Of a stretch of 64,000 bases of DNA, positions 15,650 through 24,260 are shown piece after piece. Every line of letters starts with the position of its first letter. Within the stretch, counting starts at the first letter, position 1. The stretch spans positions 167,101 through 231,100 of the forward strand of contig CADAUA010000002.1 in the NCBI GenBank assembly GCA_902791035.1, in the 5' to 3' direction. The position numbers and the translations under genes were made by a program. The notes under the pieces are model-generated. The model had not been told where the DNA came from, did no database searches, and worked only from the letters and a program-made list of their open reading frames with translations. This DNA is from an uncultured Coriobacteriaceae bacterium. GTDB lineage: Bacteria; Actinomycetota; Coriobacteriia; Coriobacteriales; Atopobiaceae.

Positions 15650-17830
15650 ATGGCTACGCTCGACGAATCCCTCTACCTTAGCAACGACGACCTCTTCCTC
15701 ATGGCGAAGGGGGAGTGGTATCGCAGCTACGACAAGCTGGGTGCGCACCCGGCGCAGCTGCCCGACGGCACGACCGGCTACCACTTTGCGGTTTGGGCGC
15801 CGCACGCCAAGTCCGTCCACGTGGTCGGCGAGTTCAACGGCTGGGACGAGCAGGCCGCACCTCTGGACCGCTCCAAGGACGGCGGCATCTGGCAGGGCTT
15901 CGTGGCCGGCGTCGAGCCGGGCCAGCTGTACAAGTACGCCGTGGAGACCCCCACGGGCGAGCTCAACTACAAGGCCGATCCCTACGCCTTCTATGCCGAG
16001 TGCCCTCCCGGCACGGCCTCCCGCACCACCGACATCACGGGCTACGCCTGGGGCGACAAGGACTGGATGTCCGAGCGCTCCCACCGCGACCACCTGAAGA
16101 GCCGCCTGAACATCTTCGAGGTTCACCTGGGCAGCTGGAAGCGGCACGACGACGGCCTGGCCGGCAACGGCGACCCCGACTCCGACGAGAAGACCGGCTC
16201 CTACCTGACCTACGACGAGCTCTCCGACGAGCTCGTGGGCTACGTGAGCAAGATGGGCTACTCCCACATCGAGCTCCTACCCATCATGGAGCACCCCTTC
16301 GACGGCTCCTGGGGCTACCAGCCCACGGGCTACTTCGCCCCCACCAGCCGCTACGGCGACCCCAAGCAGTTCAAGCACTTCGTGGACAAGTGCCACGAGG
16401 CCGGCATCGGCGTGATCCTGGACTGGGTGCCGGGCGGCTTCTGCAAGGACGCCCATGGCCTGGCGCGCTTTGACGGCGACAAGCTCTACGAGAAGGAGGA
16501 GCACCCCAACTGGGGCACCTACAAGTTCGACTTCTCCCGCGGCGAGGTGCGCACCTTCCTGATCTCCAACTTGCTCTACTGGGTCGAGGAGTACCACGCC
16601 GACGGCGTGCGCATGGACGGCGTGACCTCCATGCTCTACCTCAACTTCGGCGTGGACGACCCCAGCCAGAAGAAGTTCAACTCCCGCGGCACCGAGGAGG
16701 ATGACGACTCCATCGCCTTCATCCGCCAGTGCAACTCCACCATCGGCAAGTACCACCCTGACATCATGATGATCGCCGAGGAGTCCACGGCCTGGCCGCT
16801 GGTAACGTACCCGCCCGAGGTGGGAGGACTCGGCTTCAACTTCAAGTGGGACATGGGCTGGATGAACGACACCCTGCACTACATGCAGACCGACTTCCCC
16901 TACCGCCCGGGCAACCACCGGCTCCTCACCTTTACCACCATGTACCAGTTCAACGAGAACTTCGTCCTGCCCCTCTCCCACGACGAGGTGGTCCACGGCA
17001 AGTGCTCGCTGATCACCCGCATGCCGGGCGACTACTGGCGGCAGTTCGCGGGCATGCGCGCCCTGGCCTTCTACCAGATCACGCACTCCGGCGGCAAGCT
17101 CAACTTCATGGGCAACGAGATAGCCCAGTTCATAGAGTGGCGCTACTACGAGGGCATCCAGTACTTCCTCTCCGAGCGCTACGACGCCCACCGCAGGCAG
17201 CAGGAGTACGTGGCCGAGCTCAACAAGCTCTACAACCAGAACCCGGCGCTCTGGCAGAGGGGTTACTCGTCCGACGGCTTCGACTGGATCGACGCCGACA
17301 ACAAGGACCAGTCCATCATCTCCTTCGTGCGCCACGGCGACGACCCGGCCGACGACCTCGTGGTCCTTATCAACTTCGACGTGAACGCCCGCGAGGACTT
17401 CCGTCTGGGCGTGCCCAAGGAGGGCATCTACCAGGAGGTCTTCAACTCCGACGAGGAGCGCTTCGGCGGCTCCGGCGTGATCAACACCGGTAAGCTCAAG
17501 ACCTCCGACACCGCCTGGAACGGCCAGAAGCAGTCCCTGGTGGTGCGCGTGCCGCCGCTGGCCGGCATGGTGCTAAAGAAGGTTGCCGACCTCCCCAAGC
17601 CCAAGCCTGTTGCCAAGCCCGCCGCGAGGAAGGCCCCTGCCAAGGCCGCACCCAAGGCCGCGACTAGGGCCACGGCTGCCAAGAAGACCACCACAAGCAG
17701 CAAAACCGCAGCTAAGAAGCCCGCTACGGCCACCAAGAAGGCCGCCACGAAGCCGGCGGACAAGCCCGCTACAAAATCCAAGCGCGCTGCTAACAAATCC
17801 ACCTCGGCAAAGAAACCCGAGGACAAGTAG
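15650..17830 (+). CDS. glgB: 1,4-alpha-glucan branching enzyme with histone-H1-like tail
   Basis: Creates the alpha-1,6 branches of glycogen. The core (about residues 1-645) has a CBM48 domain (YHFAVWAPHAKSVHVVGEFN) and a GH13 barrel with the branching-enzyme motifs DWVPGGFCKDAHGLARFDG, DGVRMDGVTSMLYLNF (nucleophile Asp), IAEESTAWP (acid Glu) and LPLSHDEVVHGK. From about residue 648 to 726 there is a tail of almost only Lys, Ala, Thr and Pro (for example KAAPKAATRATAAKKTT), like histone H1 or AlgP tails; branching enzymes normally lack this. ATG 15650 has AGAGGAG (15638-15644). It is the first gene of the glycogen cluster. Confidence 0.96.
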   Translation: MATLDESLYLSNDDLFLMAKGEWYRSYDKLGAHPAQLPDGTTGYHFAVWAPHAKSVHVVGEFNGWDEQAAPLDRSKDGGIWQGFVAGVEPGQLYKYAVETPTGELNYKADPYAFYAECPPGTASRTTDITGYAWGDKDWMSERSHRDHLKSRLNIFEVHLGSWKRHDDGLAGNGDPDSDEKTGSYLTYDELSDELVGYVSKMGYSHIELLPIMEHPFDGSWGYQPTGYFAPTSRYGDPKQFKHFVDKCHEAGIGVILDWVPGGFCKDAHGLARFDGDKLYEKEEHPNWGTYKFDFSRGEVRTFLISNLLYWVEEYHADGVRMDGVTSMLYLNFGVDDPSQKKFNSRGTEEDDDSIAFIRQCNSTIGKYHPDIMMIAEESTAWPLVTYPPEVGGLGFNFKWDMGWMNDTLHYMQTDFPYRPGNHRLLTFTTMYQFNENFVLPLSHDEVVHGKCSLITRMPGDYWRQFAGMRALAFYQITHSGGKLNFMGNEIAQFIEWRYYEGIQYFLSERYDAHRRQQEYVAELNKLYNQNPALWQRGYSSDGFDWIDADNKDQSIISFVRHGDDPADDLVVLINFDVNAREDFRLGVPKEGIYQEVFNSDEERFGGSGVINTGKLKTSDTAWNGQKQSLVVRVPPLAGMVLKKVADLPKPKPVAKPAARKAPAKAAPKAATRATAAKKTTTSSKTAAKKPATATKKAATKPADKPATKSKRAANKSTSAKKPEDK

Positions 17831-17854
17831 ACTTACATGGGGGCCGCCCATCCC

Positions 17855-17888
17855 GACGGCCCTGCATGACCTCACGGTGGGGGCCGTC
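17855..17888 (+). terminator. Hairpin between glgB and glgP
   Basis: GACGGCCC (17855-17862) pairs with GGGCCGTC (17881-17888). Only TCTGG follows, so it may attenuate or protect RNA rather than terminate. A second dyad, GATTCCG/CGGAATC (17907-17913/17926-17932), lies closer to glgP. Confidence 0.35.
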
Positions 17889-17955
17889 TGGCATGCTGAT
17901 GGTATCGATTCCGCCGACGGGGTGACGGAATCTCCACCGCGAGGCAAGGAGAGAC

Positions 17956-20388
17956 ATGGCAGACACGAGCATCTTCGAGAACAAGCAGGACTTCGAGAAC
18001 CTGTACCGCGAAGCGTGCGTCCAGACATACGGCAAGACCTTCGAGGAGCTTGGCGACCAGGAGCGCTTCTCGGCACTGGCCACGCTGATCGCCGCCAAGG
18101 CGCGCGGCATCCAGAGCAAGACGCGCCACAGCAAGAAGGGCGCCAAGCGCGTGTACTACTTCTCGCTCGAGTTCCTGCTTGGTCCCCTGCTTGACAACTA
18201 CCTGCTCAACCTGGGTGTCCGCGACGTGGTGGCCGACGGCCTCAAGGACATGGGCTCCGACGTGGACGTCCTGTGCCGCCAGGAGGTCGACCCCGGCCTG
18301 GGCAACGGCGGCCTGGGCCGCCTGGCCGCGTGCTTCCTGGACTCCATGGCGCACGAGGGCATCTATGGCTGCGGCAACGGCATGCGCTACCGCTACGGCC
18401 TCTTCCGCCAGTACATCGAGGGCGGCCGTCAGGTCGAGCGTACCGACAACTGGCTGGCCAACGGCTATCCCTGGGAGACCCGCAAGGATGCCTCGGCCGT
18501 GACCGTGCAGTTCGGCGGCTCCGTGGTGCGCCACGAGGACGAGAAGGGCCGCTACTGGTTTACCCAGGAGGGCGGCGAGCTCGTGCGCGCCGTGCCCTAC
18601 GACGTGCCCATCGTGGGCTTTGGCGGCAAGACCGTGAACACCCTGCGCCTGTGGTCCGCCGAGCCGGCCGAGGAGAACTTCGACCTCGACGCCTTCAACG
18701 CGGGCGACTACGCGGGCGCCAACCGCTTCCGCACCGACGTGGAGGCCATCTCCACGATCCTCTACCCCAACGACTCTGGCGAGCACGGCCGCATCCTGCG
18801 CCTCAAGCAGGAGTACCTGTTCGTGTGCGCCGGCATCCAGACCATCCTGCGCAGCTACGAGCGCGAGTACGGCCCCGACTGGGAGAATCTGGGCAAGCAC
18901 GTCTCCATCCACACGAACGACACCCACCCCGCCATGTGCGGCCCTGAGCTCATGCGCCAGCTCGTGGACGTCAAGGGCGTGGACTTCGACCTTGCCTTCA
19001 AGATCGCGCAGGAGACCATCTCCTACACCAACCACACGGTCATGCCCGAGGCGCTGGAGAAGTGGCCCATCAACACCTTCCGGTCCCTCATGCCGCGCCT
19101 CTACATGTTCGTGGAGGAGATTGACCGCCGCTACCAGGAGGACTTCCCCAAGGACAAGCCCAACTGGATGGACGCCCTCTCCAAGACGGCCATCCTCTGG
19201 GACGGCCAGGTGCGCATGGCCAACCTGTCCGTGATTTTCTCCAACTCCGTCAACGGCGTGTCGGCCCTGCACACCTCCATCCTCGAGGCTTCCGTCCTCA
19301 AGGACTTCTATGAGCTGACGCCCGAGAAGTTCAACAACAAGACCAACGGCGTCACGCACCGCCGCTTCCTGGCCGAGGCCAACCCCGCCTATGCCAAGCT
19401 GATCTCCGACGCCATCGGCACCGGCTGGCTGGACGACGCCAACGAGCTCGAGAAGCTCGTGCCCTTCGAGGACGACGCCGCCTTCCTGGACGGCATGGAG
19501 CTTGCCAAGAAGGCCGACAAGGAGCGTCTGGCCGCCTACGTCAAGGAGACCACGGGCGTCGTGCTCGACACGAACACGATCTTCGACGTGCAGGTCAAGC
19601 GCTTCCACGCCTACAAGCGCCAGCTGCTCAACGTGTTCAAGGTCCTAAACGTCTACAACCGCATCCTGGATGACCCCAACTACAGTCCCGCCCCCACGAC
19701 CTTCGTGTTCTCGGGCAAGGCCGCGCAGAGCTACGTCTTTGCCAAGGAGGTCATCCGCCTCATCAACTCCGTGGCCGACGTGGTGAACAACGACCCCCGC
19801 GCCAACGACAAGATCCGCGTGGCCTTCGTGCCCAACTTCGCGGTCTCCAACGCCCAGCTCATCTATCCTGCGGCGGAGATCTCCGAGCAGATCAGCGTGG
19901 CCGGCGCCGAGGCCTCCGGTACGTCCAACATGAAGCTCATGATGAACGCCGCCATCACCCTGGGCACCTTCGACGGCTCCAACGTGGAGATCTCCGAGCT
20001 CGTGGGCGACGAGAACATCAAGATCTTCGGCCTGCGGGCAAACGAGGTCGATGACCTGCGTGCCTCTGGCACCTATTGGGCCTGGGACCAGTACAACAAC
20101 GACCCGCGTCTGCACCGCGTTGTGGACATGCTCACCGACGGCTCGCTCAGCCGCCTCTCGGGCAGCTTCGAGAGCATCCGCGACTACCTGCTGCGCTCCA
20201 ACGACCCCGACCTCGTGATGCGGGACTTCGACTCCTACGTGACCGCCTGGGACGAGCTGACCGCTGACTACGCCAATCGCCGCCGTTGGAACAAGGCTGC
20301 CCTCCACAACACCGCTAAGGCCGGATACTTCTCTAGTGACCGAACCATTCGTGAATATGCGAACGACATCTGGCACATTAGTGAGTAG
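17956..20388 (+). CDS. glgP: Glycogen phosphorylase
   Basis: Releases glucose-1-phosphate from glycogen chain ends (GT35, PLP-dependent). The 810-residue protein is full length. It has VYYFSLEFLLGPLLDNYLLN, GLGNGGLGRLAACFLDSMA, NDTHPAMCGPELMRQLVD, TNHTVMPEALEKWP, DVQVKRFHAYKRQLLN and the PLP site ASGTSNMKLMMNAAITLGT with the Schiff-base Lys at about 660. ATG 17956 follows AAGGAGAG. It sits between glgB and glgC, so synthesis and breakdown genes share one cluster. Confidence 0.97.
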   Translation: MADTSIFENKQDFENLYREACVQTYGKTFEELGDQERFSALATLIAAKARGIQSKTRHSKKGAKRVYYFSLEFLLGPLLDNYLLNLGVRDVVADGLKDMGSDVDVLCRQEVDPGLGNGGLGRLAACFLDSMAHEGIYGCGNGMRYRYGLFRQYIEGGRQVERTDNWLANGYPWETRKDASAVTVQFGGSVVRHEDEKGRYWFTQEGGELVRAVPYDVPIVGFGGKTVNTLRLWSAEPAEENFDLDAFNAGDYAGANRFRTDVEAISTILYPNDSGEHGRILRLKQEYLFVCAGIQTILRSYEREYGPDWENLGKHVSIHTNDTHPAMCGPELMRQLVDVKGVDFDLAFKIAQETISYTNHTVMPEALEKWPINTFRSLMPRLYMFVEEIDRRYQEDFPKDKPNWMDALSKTAILWDGQVRMANLSVIFSNSVNGVSALHTSILEASVLKDFYELTPEKFNNKTNGVTHRRFLAEANPAYAKLISDAIGTGWLDDANELEKLVPFEDDAAFLDGMELAKKADKERLAAYVKETTGVVLDTNTIFDVQVKRFHAYKRQLLNVFKVLNVYNRILDDPNYSPAPTTFVFSGKAAQSYVFAKEVIRLINSVADVVNNDPRANDKIRVAFVPNFAVSNAQLIYPAAEISEQISVAGAEASGTSNMKLMMNAAITLGTFDGSNVEISELVGDENIKIFGLRANEVDDLRASGTYWAWDQYNNDPRLHRVVDMLTDGSLSRLSGSFESIRDYLLRSNDPDLVMRDFDSYVTAWDELTADYANRRRWNKAALHNTAKAGYFSSDRTIREYANDIWHISE

Positions 20389-20405
20389 GTAAGTAGGTAA
20401 GGATC

Positions 20406-20434
20406 AGCCGGGCCCTAGGCCCTAGGGCCCGGCT
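20406..20434. terminator. Perfect 29-base palindrome between glgP and glgC
   Basis: AGCCGGGCCCTAGG and its exact complement flank a single C. There is no T-run, so it may be a partial terminator or an RNA 3' stability stem. Just before it, AGTAGGTA repeats twice around the glgP stop (about 20384-20400). Confidence 0.5.
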
Positions 20435-20477
20435 GCTCGGGGAGAAAACAAAGTTGGGTGCGAAAGGGGTAGGTGCA

Positions 20478-21620
20478 ATGAGCAAGAAGGAATGCGTCGC
20501 GATGCTTCTTGCCGGCGGCCAGGGCTCGAGGCTCAAGGCCCTGACCAGCAAGGTGGCCAAGCCGGCCGTCTCGTTCGGTGGCAAGTACAGGATCATCGAC
20601 TTCGTGCTTTCGAACTGCGCGAACTCGGGGATCAGCACGGTGGGTGTCCTCACGCAGTACAGGCCCTACCTGCTGCACTCCTACCTGGGCACCGGCGAGG
20701 CCTGGAACCTCGACGAGCGCGGCGGTGGCGTGGCAATACTGCCGCCCTATGCCACCCAGAAGGGCGGCGCCTGGTACGAGGGCACGGCCGACGCCATCAC
20801 GCAGAACATCGGCTACCTCAAGGAGCAGGACGCGGAGTACACCCTGATCCTCTCGGGCGACCAGCTCTACCGCATGGACTACGAGGACATGCTGGCCACC
20901 CACAAGGCCAACAACGCCGACCTCACCGTGGCCGTCATGCCCGTCGACTGGGCAGAGGCCTCCCGCTTCGGCATCATGAACTGCGCCTCCGACGGCCGCA
21001 TCGAGGAGTTCGAGGAGAAGCCCGCGCAGCCCAAGTCCAACCTGGCCTCCATGGGCATCTACATCTTCAACACCGACCTCCTGATCGAGACCCTCGAGGC
21101 CGATGCCAAGGACGCGAAGTCCGAGCACGACTTTGGCAAGAACATCATCCCGACGCTGCTGGCCGACGGCAAGCGCCTGTACACCTACCAGTTCAAGGGC
21201 TACTGGCGCGACGTCGGCACCGTGGCCTCCTTCCACGAGGCAAACATGGAGCTCCTGGGCGAGCACCCCGCCTTCGACCTCTACGACGAGGACGCCCCCA
21301 TCATGTCCAACGCCTCCACCAGGCCGCCTGCCTACATCGGTCATGAGGGCAAGGTCGATGACGCCCTTATCGCCAACGGCTGCACCATCCTGGGTAAGGT
21401 CGAGCACTCCGTGGTCTCCACCGACGCCTACGTGGGCCCGCGCGCCATCGTCAAGGACGCCATCCTCTTCCCTGGCGCCCGCGTCGAGGAGGGTGCGGTT
21501 GTCGTGAACGCCGTCATGGGCGAGAACTCCGTCGTCAAGGAGGGCGCGACCCTCGGCGACCCCAACGAGGAGACGATCGCCATCGGCGATGACGACGTCA
21601 TTGAGAAGAAGGAGGCGTAG
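20478..21620 (+). CDS. glgC: Glucose-1-phosphate adenylyltransferase
   Basis: Makes ADP-glucose, the committed step of glycogen synthesis. The 380-residue protein has the nucleotidyltransferase motif [42 protein letters not shown] and [16 protein letters not shown], and a C-terminal left-handed beta-helix with hexapeptide repeats. ATG 20478 is the likely start; a TTG at 20454 is in frame but poorer. glgD begins 5 bases after its stop, so the two subunits are coupled. Confidence 0.96.
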   Translation: MSKKECVAMLLAGGQGSRLKALTSKVAKPAVSFGGKYRIIDFVLSNCANSGISTVGVLTQYRPYLLHSYLGTGEAWNLDERGGGVAILPPYATQKGGAWYEGTADAITQNIGYLKEQDAEYTLILSGDQLYRMDYEDMLATHKANNADLTVAVMPVDWAEASRFGIMNCASDGRIEEFEEKPAQPKSNLASMGIYIFNTDLLIETLEADAKDAKSEHDFGKNIIPTLLADGKRLYTYQFKGYWRDVGTVASFHEANMELLGEHPAFDLYDEDAPIMSNASTRPPAYIGHEGKVDDALIANGCTILGKVEHSVVSTDAYVGPRAIVKDAILFPGARVEEGAVVVNAVMGENSVVKEGATLGDPNEETIAIGDDDVIEKKEA

Positions 21621-21625
21621 TAGCG

Positions 21626-22729
21626 ATGGCAAAGGTCATTGGACTCGTTACCGCTAACTACTATGTTGAGAACCCCAGCGAGCTCGTTGCCAGCCGTCCG
21701 GTGGCTTCCATGCCGTTCCTCGGCCGCTACCGCCTGGTCGACTTCGCCCTGTCCAACATGGTCAACGCCGGCATCCGCACCGTCGGCTTCATCATGCCGC
21801 CCAACTACCGCTCCCTGATCGACCACGTGGGCTCCGGCAAGGACTGGGGCCTGGACCGCAAGGCCGGCGGCCTCTTCGTCATGCCCGGCTCCAACTTCGG
21901 CACCTCCCGCCTGGGCGCCCGCTTCCTGGTCCGCGACCTCGTGCAGAACAGGCAGTTCCTCGAGAGGAACTCCTCCGCCGACTACGTGGTCCTCTCCACC
22001 TGCAACTTCATCTACAACATCGACCTCAAGGACTTCGTGGAGTCCCACATCGCCTCTGGTGCCGACATCACCGTCCTCACCAAGAAGGCCACCGAGGACA
22101 ACCCCAACATCCTGGGCTTCGACACCGACACCGTGGGCGTCACCGGCAAGCACATGGGCGTCAAGTTCGGTGACACCGCCTTCCTGGACCTGGCCGTCAT
22201 GAAGCGCGAGCTCCTGCTCGACATGGTGGACTGGTACTCCGCCATCGACCACAAGGACCTCTTCTGCGCCCTCGTGGAGTCCGGCGACATCTCGCGCGTG
22301 AGCGTGAAGACGGTCGACTACGACGGCTACGTGGCCGCGGTCTTCGACAAGCAGGCCTACTTCAAGGCCAACATGGACCTTCTCAACCCCAAGGTGCTCG
22401 ACGAGCTCTCCCCGGAGGACCGCTTCGTCAAGACCAAGGCCCACGACAACCCGCCCGCCAAGTTCGAGCCGGGCTCGCACGTCACCAACTCGCTGGTCTC
22501 CGCCGGCGACCGCATCTACGGTGCCGTCGTTGACTCCGTCCTCAGCCGCGAGGTCGTCGTGGAGCCGGGTGCCACGGTGCGCAGCTCCATCATCATGCAG
22601 GGTACGGTCATCAAGTCCGGCGCCCGCGTCGAGAACGCCATCCTCGACCGCAACAACGTCGTTTCCGCCGGCACCGAGCTCCGTGGCACGCCCGAGGACG
22701 TCCTCGTGCGCGTCAAGGGCCGCGACTAG
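21626..22729 (+). CDS. glgD: GlgD, catalytically degenerate ADP-glucose pyrophosphorylase subunit
   Basis: A GlgC paralogue that, in Firmicutes, forms a hetero-oligomer with GlgC and raises its activity. The 367-residue protein lacks the GGxGxRL signature; its N-terminus reads VIGLVTANYYVENPSELVAS. It keeps the fold (RYRLVDFALSNMVNAGIRTV, LSTCNFIYNIDL) and the beta-helix C-terminus. The ribosome site lies inside the glgC end (AAGGAGG). A GlgC/GlgD pair is common in Firmicutes and unusual in Actinobacteria, pointing to an ancient exchange or a Coriobacteriia trait. Confidence 0.93.
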   Translation: MAKVIGLVTANYYVENPSELVASRPVASMPFLGRYRLVDFALSNMVNAGIRTVGFIMPPNYRSLIDHVGSGKDWGLDRKAGGLFVMPGSNFGTSRLGARFLVRDLVQNRQFLERNSSADYVVLSTCNFIYNIDLKDFVESHIASGADITVLTKKATEDNPNILGFDTDTVGVTGKHMGVKFGDTAFLDLAVMKRELLLDMVDWYSAIDHKDLFCALVESGDISRVSVKTVDYDGYVAAVFDKQAYFKANMDLLNPKVLDELSPEDRFVKTKAHDNPPAKFEPGSHVTNSLVSAGDRIYGAVVDSVLSREVVVEPGATVRSSIIMQGTVIKSGARVENAILDRNNVVSAGTELRGTPEDVLVRVKGRD

Positions 22730-22753
22730 TCCAAGAAGGAGCACCCTAGTACC

Positions 22754-24256
22754 ATGCCTACCAACGCTACACGCCGGAAGATCAGGATCCTGTTCGCGGG
22801 CGCCGAGGCCGTGCCGTTCTGCAAGACGGGCGGCCTGGGCGACGTGGCGGGCTCCCTTCCGCGCGCCCTCAAGCAGGCCGGCGCCAAGGTCGCGGTGATC
22901 ATCCCCAAGTACTCCTCCATCCCCCAGAAGTACAAGGACCAGATGCGCCACGTGGCTGACTTCTACGTGCCGCTGGCCTGGAGGTCCATCTACTGCGGCA
23001 TCGAGAAGCTCGAGCTCGACGGCCTGGACTTCTACTTCGTGGACAACGAGGACTACTTCAAGCGCGATGCCGGCCTCTACGGCTACTTCGACGATGGCGA
23101 GCGCTACGCCTTCTTCTCCAAGGCCATCTGCGAGGCCATCGCCCACGTGCCCGAGCTGGAGTGCGACGTCCTGCACTGCAACGACTGGCAGACGGCCCTG
23201 TGCCCGGTCTTCCTGCGCGAGTTCTACCGCGGTGTCCCGGCCTGCAACAACGTGAAGACCGTCTTCACGATCCACAACGTCAAGTTCCAGGGCCAGTACG
23301 GCGACAAGCTCCTCCACGACGTCCTGGGCCTCGACGGCATCCAGGCCGCCCGCGACCAGCTCTACTGCGACCGCGAGTCCATCAACTACATGAAGGGCGC
23401 CCTCTGCTACTCGGACATGCTCACCACCGTGAGCCCGAGCTACGCCACCGAGCTCCAGATGCCCTTCTACGGCGAGGGGCTCGACCCGATCTTCCGCCGT
23501 CGCCAGGGCTCCCTGGCCGGCATCCTCAACGGCATCGACATGGACGTGTGGAACCCCGCCACCGACCCCATGGTGGGCACCAACTACGATGCCGAGTCGC
23601 TGGAGAAGAAGGCCGAGAACAAGGTCGCCCTCCAGCGTGAGCTGGGCCTGCGCGAGGACCCCACCCGCCCGCTCGTGGTCATGATCGGCCGCCTGACCAA
23701 CCAGAAGGGCCTGGGCCTGGTGCGCTACGCCATGGACCAGATCATGAGCCGCAGCGTCCAGGTGGCCATCCTCGGCACCGGCGACAAGGACCAGGAGGAG
23801 GCCTTCCGCTACTTCGACAACAAGTACGGCGACATGATGAGCGCCACCATCGCCTTCGATAACGCGCTCTCGCACCGCATGTACGCCGGCGGCGACATCC
23901 TCCTGATGCCGTCCGAGTTCGAGCCCTGCGGCCTCTCGCAGATGATCGCCATGCGTTACGGCACCCTGCCTGTGGTGCGCGAGACCGGCGGCCTGCGCGA
24001 CTCCGTCGTCCCCTACAACAAGTATACGGGCGAGGGCACTGGCTTCCGCTTCACGAACATGAACGCCCAGGAGATGGCGGACTCCCTGCTGGGGGCCTGC
24101 GAGGTCTTCTGGACCCAGCCCGACATGTGGAAGCGGCTCCAGCTCCAGGCGATGTCCACAGATTTTAGTTGGCATCGCGCCGCAAATGACTACATGGACA
24201 TATATCATGGTCTCCACCCGGAAATCATCCGGTACAGCAAGAGGAGAGACGGATAG
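22754..24256 (+). CDS. glgA: Glycogen synthase (ADP-glucose)
   Basis: Elongates glycogen from ADP-glucose (GT5, 500 residues). The ADP-glucose binding motif KTGGLGDVAGSLPRAL is at residues about 24-40; HCNDWQTALCPVFL, VSPSYATELQMP and the C-terminal SEFEPCGLSQMIAMRYGTLP with its catalytic Glu are present. ATG 22754 follows AAGGAG with a slightly long gap. Its stop is 4 bases before the probable TTG start of the next gene. Confidence 0.97.
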   Translation: MPTNATRRKIRILFAGAEAVPFCKTGGLGDVAGSLPRALKQAGAKVAVIIPKYSSIPQKYKDQMRHVADFYVPLAWRSIYCGIEKLELDGLDFYFVDNEDYFKRDAGLYGYFDDGERYAFFSKAICEAIAHVPELECDVLHCNDWQTALCPVFLREFYRGVPACNNVKTVFTIHNVKFQGQYGDKLLHDVLGLDGIQAARDQLYCDRESINYMKGALCYSDMLTTVSPSYATELQMPFYGEGLDPIFRRRQGSLAGILNGIDMDVWNPATDPMVGTNYDAESLEKKAENKVALQRELGLREDPTRPLVVMIGRLTNQKGLGLVRYAMDQIMSRSVQVAILGTGDKDQEEAFRYFDNKYGDMMSATIAFDNALSHRMYAGGDILLMPSEFEPCGLSQMIAMRYGTLPVVRETGGLRDSVVPYNKYTGEGTGFRFTNMNAQEMADSLLGACEVFWTQPDMWKRLQLQAMSTDFSWHRAANDYMDIYHGLHPEIIRYSKRRDG

Positions 24257-24260
24257 TCAT

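Noticed and set aside
21428..24217. A 929-codon open frame on the minus strand
   Set aside because: It lies entirely opposite glgC, glgD and glgA, is very rich in Val, Leu, Gly and His, and is the usual antisense shadow of GC-rich genes.
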